Made by a program: the position numbers and the translations under genes. 64,000 bases of DNA from Nocardia sp. CY41 (GTDB lineage: Bacteria; Actinomycetota; Actinomycetes; Mycobacteriales; Mycobacteriaceae), in contig NZ_VUOS01000026.1 in the NCBI RefSeq assembly GCF_009829325.1, forward strand, positions 1 through 64,000, given 5' to 3'. Under the pieces are notes generated by a model. The model did not search any database and was not told the origin of the DNA. It saw only the letters and a program-made list of their open reading frames with translations. This document shows positions 60,812 to 64,000 of this stretch, piece by piece. How positions within the stretch are numbered: position 1 is the first letter of the stretch; every line of letters starts with the position of its first letter.

Positions 60812-61377
60812 TCGATCTCGACCCGACCGAACTCGCCTTGGTGCGCGAGGACTTGGCCTACCATCAGGCCCGCGTTCTCCTGCTCGTGAGAGCGGTATCG
60901 GCGACCAAAGGCAACGCGAACAAACTGGACGGCCTCACCAAGCTGGCCAAGCTCGATTTCCTGCTCCGCTACACCGCGCTCGCCCCGCAGGTGCTCGACG
61001 CGGTCGACCCACACGATCGGCGCCTACATCTGAGCCCCGGCGAGCTCGTCGCACCAACAGACGTCGAGGCTCCGATGATCCGATACAAGTACGGGCCCTG
61101 GGACGATCGGTACTACGCGATACTCGGCGCTCTCATAGGCCGCGGATTGCTGCGCTACACCCGGGCTCGAAAGGGCAGCGTCGCCGTCACGACGACAGCG
61201 CCAGGCGGGCGTCTGGCCGACCAGCTGGCCGCGAGCCCTCGGTGGGCTACCGTCGCGGCACGCAGCGCCGTGATCGCCGAAGCATCCGCAGGGATGAGTG
61301 GGAGCGCGTTGAAAGACCTCATCTACCAACGATTGGGTGGACTGATGGATCGTCCGCACCGTGAGGTGATCCGGTGA
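60808..61377 (+). CDS. ABC-3C middle component-like protein
   Basis: A protein of 189 residues. ANKLDGLTKLAKLDFLLRYT and MIRYKYGPWDDRYYAILGAL, LIGRGLLRYTR fit the winged-helix 'middle component' (MC2-like) of ABC-three-component systems, which links the ABC ATPase to its effector. It overlaps both neighbours by 4 nt (ATGA and GTGA), indicating tightly coupled expression and probably fixed stoichiometry. No enzymatic motif is seen. Confidence 0.72.
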   Translation: MIDLDPTELALVREDLAYHQARVLLLVRAVSATKGNANKLDGLTKLAKLDFLLRYTALAPQVLDAVDPHDRRLHLSPGELVAPTDVEAPMIRYKYGPWDDRYYAILGALIGRGLLRYTRARKGSVAVTTTAPGGRLADQLAASPRWATVAARSAVIAEASAGMSGSALKDLIYQRLGGLMDRPHREVIR

Positions 61378-63320
61378 GTGTCCGCTTCCGTATCACCAGG
61401 GTGGTCTTGTCCACCACCGATGGGGAGGTCGAGTACAAATTCACCAACGATCTCACCGTCCTGGCCGGTCCCACGGGGGTCGGCAAGACAACCCTGCTCG
61501 AACTCATCAAGTTCGGATTCGGCCTCGACGCTACGATAGCCCCGGTCGCCACAGACCATATCGAGTCCGTCACGCTGGAAATGCGCATCGGCTACGAACG
61601 GCTGAGACTGGCCCGAAGCCTGGATCCCACGAAGAAGAAGAAGGTACGCGTCACAGATCTGTCGAGCAACGAGCGATTGCCCGACCAGCACACCGATCAT
61701 CGTAAGCAGCCTGCGTTGAACTCGCTGCTGATGGAAGCTCTCGGACTTCCTGATGACATGCGCGCGGCAGCCGGAGGAAAGAGTACGCGAGAAGGTGACC
61801 TCATCACCTTCGGCGACATCTTCCACTACCTCTATGTGCCGCAAGGACAGATCAATCGCGACATCGCCCACTCGCAGGACAACTACCGCAAGGCCAAGCG
61901 TCGTATTGTATTCGAGCTGCTGTTCGACCTCACTGATCGGGACATCTTAAACCTGGCATCGAAGCTCAACAAGCTCAGGGGGGAGATCGTCACAGCCGAA
62001 ACACGGTACAACACGGTCATCACATTCCTGCGCGACAGTGGGACCAAGACCCGGGAAGAAGCACAGGTCGCGCTAGAGGTAGCTGCTCGGCGGTACCAGG
62101 AGGCGCAGCTGCGCATGGCGGCCTTGAGGCAGAGGACTGACCCGGTTTCCGACAGGAAGACTCGTGTTCTCCGCGACATGCTCACTCAGGCCGAGTTCAA
62201 ACTGGCCGAGCTGAACCGGGCCGATACCGAGACTCGTCGCCGTCGCAACGAATGTATCGCCGAGACCGCACGAGTCCAGGCCGACCTCGACCGACTGGGC
62301 CGGATGCGGGAAGCCGGGCAGCGGCTCGCCTCCATCGAGTTCAGCGTTTGTCCTCGCTGCATGCAGTCGGTGACCCATCGCTCGGTGCCCGAGTCGTCCT
62401 GTCGCCTGTGCTTGCAAAACGAGACAATCGTCGACGATCACGGTCACACACAGTATGAGATCGAACAGCTCACCGGTCAGCTCGCCGAAATGGCAGCGCA
62501 AATCAGAGTGCTGGACGATCATCGCGAATCCGTCGCAGCCGCAACGCGCGAGCGAGAACAGCTTGTCGCCGAACTGAACATGATTGTGGAAGAGAGGACC
62601 TCGAAGCGGATCAGTCCACGGCTTCAGGAATTCACCGATACCGCACAGGAATCGGCTGCGGCGCAGGTCGACGAGCAGCACATGGAATCGATCATTCGTC
62701 AATGGGAAACGGTTGATGAGTTGCGGGTCGAAGTGGATGACCTGCGTTCGGAGTACGCGGTGGTCGAGGGACGGCATAGCGATGCGGTGGAAGCGGTAGA
62801 AGAACGTCGAACAGAGATCATCGAGGAGATCAGTGAAGAGTTCGACGCTATGGTGCGAGCCATCGGAATCCCCGACATCGAAACAGCGCGAATCGACAGG
62901 ACGACCTATCTTCCCGTCATCAACGAAACACCGTTCCACGTGCGGGCCAAGCTGGCAGGTGGGACCACCACCGCCACTCAGGTGGCGTACTGGTGTTCGT
63001 TGATGGCGGTAGCACTGCGTAACGTCGAGACACCCTATCCCGCCTTCCTGCTCATCGACAGCCCGCGCATGGGTCTGAACACGGCGAACAGCCTCGCTGC
63101 GGAGATGTATCGAGTGCTGACAACCCAAGTCGCGGCCGTTCCCGGCAGACTGCAGGTCATCATTGCGGACAACGAACTGCCGACGAGCTACATTCGCGAA
63201 TACGCGCAGCTGAGCTTCGACTACGACAATCCGACAGTCTCGACCATCGAGCACCCGGGCCCGTCCAGCGTGGACAGCATCCATCAACGCAACGGCGGAC
63301 GTCCTGACTCGGTGACGTGA
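61374..63320 (+). CDS. SMC/RecF-like ABC ATPase of the ABC-3C-like operon
   Basis: A protein of 648 residues. Walker A AGPTGVGKTTLLELIKFGFG at residues 32-51 and a late Walker B/D-loop region (FLLIDSPRMGLNTANSLAAE, near 558) enclose long coiled coils. A zinc knuckle (CPRCMQS, then CRLCLQNE, near residues 325-345) sits at the tip, as in Rad50-like hooks. This is the layout of DNA-end-sensing ABC ATPases. In the three-gene setting it would sense phage DNA structure and activate the nuclease via the middle component; this is inferred from the ABC-3C model. Confidence 0.8.
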   Translation: MSVRFRITRVVLSTTDGEVEYKFTNDLTVLAGPTGVGKTTLLELIKFGFGLDATIAPVATDHIESVTLEMRIGYERLRLARSLDPTKKKKVRVTDLSSNERLPDQHTDHRKQPALNSLLMEALGLPDDMRAAAGGKSTREGDLITFGDIFHYLYVPQGQINRDIAHSQDNYRKAKRRIVFELLFDLTDRDILNLASKLNKLRGEIVTAETRYNTVITFLRDSGTKTREEAQVALEVAARRYQEAQLRMAALRQRTDPVSDRKTRVLRDMLTQAEFKLAELNRADTETRRRRNECIAETARVQADLDRLGRMREAGQRLASIEFSVCPRCMQSVTHRSVPESSCRLCLQNETIVDDHGHTQYEIEQLTGQLAEMAAQIRVLDDHRESVAAATREREQLVAELNMIVEERTSKRISPRLQEFTDTAQESAAAQVDEQHMESIIRQWETVDELRVEVDDLRSEYAVVEGRHSDAVEAVEERRTEIIEEISEEFDAMVRAIGIPDIETARIDRTTYLPVINETPFHVRAKLAGGTTTATQVAYWCSLMAVALRNVETPYPAFLLIDSPRMGLNTANSLAAEMYRVLTTQVAAVPGRLQVIIADNELPTSYIREYAQLSFDYDNPTVSTIEHPGPSSVDSIHQRNGGRPDSVT

Positions 63321-63457
63321 TCGGGGCCGCGCTGGACAGGCCCGGGGTGACACGGCTGGCGCTGCTGCACACACTCGGCACGTTTCTTCGAGCGCATCCC
63401 CTCCGCCAGCTTTCACCCGCGCGTTCACCTCGGTCGCGGTCGTCACGCCCGCGCGGT

Positions 63458-63685
63458 TCACCATGTCTGGCGACCTTCGGTGCTGTCGGATCGCTTGTAG
63501 GGCCGCTGTGCACGTGTGTGTGTGTGCCAGCGTTGGCGAAGCAAACCGAGGCCACGCTCGACAGCGCTCATGCGATCTATAACGGCGGGGTCATCCGGGT
63601 CATAACCTGCCTCGGTCAATGCATCACGGTCTTCCGGGCTCATGCCTGGTTGGACGCTGTACCTGTGGCCGAGGTTCCCGGCCAT
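63458..63685 (-). CDS. possible small protein
   Basis: A 75-codon frame from ATG 63685 with GAGAAGG 7 nt upstream. The N-terminal part is well formed: MAGNLGHRYSVQPGMSPEDR, DALTEAGYDPDDPAVIDRMS and AVERGLGLLRQRW. The C-terminal 25 residues are basic. A second frame overlaps its stop (GTG/ATG near 63464: MVNRAGVTTATEVNARVKAG) but soon runs into the complement of the ATPase gene, so this string may be the cut end of a mobile-element operon. Confidence 0.45.
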   Translation of the reverse strand: MAGNLGHRYSVQPGMSPEDRDALTEAGYDPDDPAVIDRMSAVERGLGLLRQRWHTHTRAQRPYKRSDSTEGRQTW

Positions 63686-63754
63686 TCGGACGCCTTCTCG
63701 TCGTTGCAGTTCCTACCCGACGAGACTCGCCGGTAGCCCGCTGGTATCGAGGCC

Positions 63755-63997
63755 CTAGCTTGTCGTGTCGCCTGGCGGTGGCGGCTGAGGGTCGCGCGAG
63801 GCCGGCCCGCGTCCCAGTGGGTGGATGGTCCGCGACCATCGAGGTCGGAGAGACCGCCGCAACCTCGGGTACTTGCGGGTGTCGGCTTCGGCGTAATTCC
63901 GCAGTATCTCGCTGAGCCGGGCCGCGATCTGCTCGAGTTGCTCGGTAGTGAGCGCGGTACCGAATGCGGCGGTATCGAGGAGTTGGCTCCGTGCCAC
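63755..63997 (-). CDS. possible small protein at window edge, probably frameshifted
   Basis: From GTG 63997 the minus strand reads ARSQLLDTAAFGTALTTEQL, EQIAARLSEILRNYAEADTR, a good helical start. After about 45 residues the text becomes Arg/Pro-rich, as if the frame had shifted. Upstream context is outside the window. The family is not recognised. Confidence 0.35.
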   Translation of the reverse strand: MARSQLLDTAAFGTALTTEQLEQIAARLSEILRNYAEADTRKYPRLRRSLRPRWSRTIHPLGRGPASRDPQPPPPGDTTS

Positions 63998-64000
63998 ACC

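Noticed and set aside
62073..63464. A 463-codon minus-strand open frame across the ABC ATPase gene
   Set aside because: It is antisense to a strongly supported ATPase with Walker motifs and has the His/Arg/Val-rich composition of a shadow frame in high-GC DNA. Only its first 35 or so codons look protein-like, and they lie outside the ATPase gene.
1..64000. CRISPR arrays, tRNA or rRNA genes, riboswitches
   Set aside because: No spaced direct-repeat array, cloverleaf or rRNA-like segment was seen. The only short tandem repeat is the triplet at 20421-20470, which has no spacers.

Overview
The window is high-GC DNA from a mycolate-producing actinomycete, most likely Nocardia or a close relative. 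The grounds are a mycolate cyclopropane-synthase-type methyltransferase, an Mce-associated-type membrane protein, F420-type luciferase-like oxidoreductases, DUF3558-like proteins, many GTG starts and ATGA/GTGA gene overlaps. No tRNA, rRNA, CRISPR array or replication origin was recognised. Most of the window is accessory DNA: intact gene cassettes are separated by transposon, integrase, relaxase and regulator relics.

Layout. 1-7.3 kb: a clipped IS5-type transposase, two tandem DUF3558-like proteins, a dehalogenase-like hydrolase, a TetR regulator with a second HTH divergent from another hydrolase, a truncated LuxR regulator and an AraC regulator. 7.7-13.6 kb: a RiPP operon of the FxSxx type (radical SAM FxsB, HExxH enzyme, MFS exporter, 51-residue precursor, second FxsB). 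The precursor was found by direct translation and ends with two adjacent FxS motifs. 14-18 kb: a Tat-exported FAD oxidase and a DrrAB-type ABC exporter with a coupled leader peptide. 18-24 kb: a metal/arsenic section (SigZ-like sigma factor, Cys-rich peptide, DinB-like protein, methyltransferase, ArsR, Acr3, an ArsC relic and an intact ArsC), plus a 30-codon small ORF with a perfect Shine-Dalgarno sequence. 24-44.6 kb: a STAND-LuxR regulator and many isolated regulators, oxidoreductases and membrane proteins among relics of Tn3, tyrosine integrases, a large serine recombinase, a MobF relaxase, a TNT toxin and decayed paralogs of genes in the window. 44.8-46 kb: a complete IS3-family element with inverted repeats and a 3-bp target duplication.

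46.3-63.3 kb is a defence island. It has a class-2-like DISARM operon (drmE-drmA-drmB-drmC, overlapping or nearly abutting) with no methyltransferase in view, an Mrr-type endonuclease followed by an unknown gene, a coiled-coil Mrr-fold endonuclease, and a three-gene operon resembling ABC-three-component (ABC-3C) systems: candidate nuclease, middle component and SMC/RecF-like ATPase. Its first gene appears to be leaderless. IS3 and ISL3 relics lie between the defence modules.

The strongest candidates for new biology are the double-FxS/double-FxsB RiPP operon, the methylase-less DISARM operon beside two Mrr-type nucleases, and the ABC-3C-like operon. All family assignments come from reading motifs and gene order; no database search was run.
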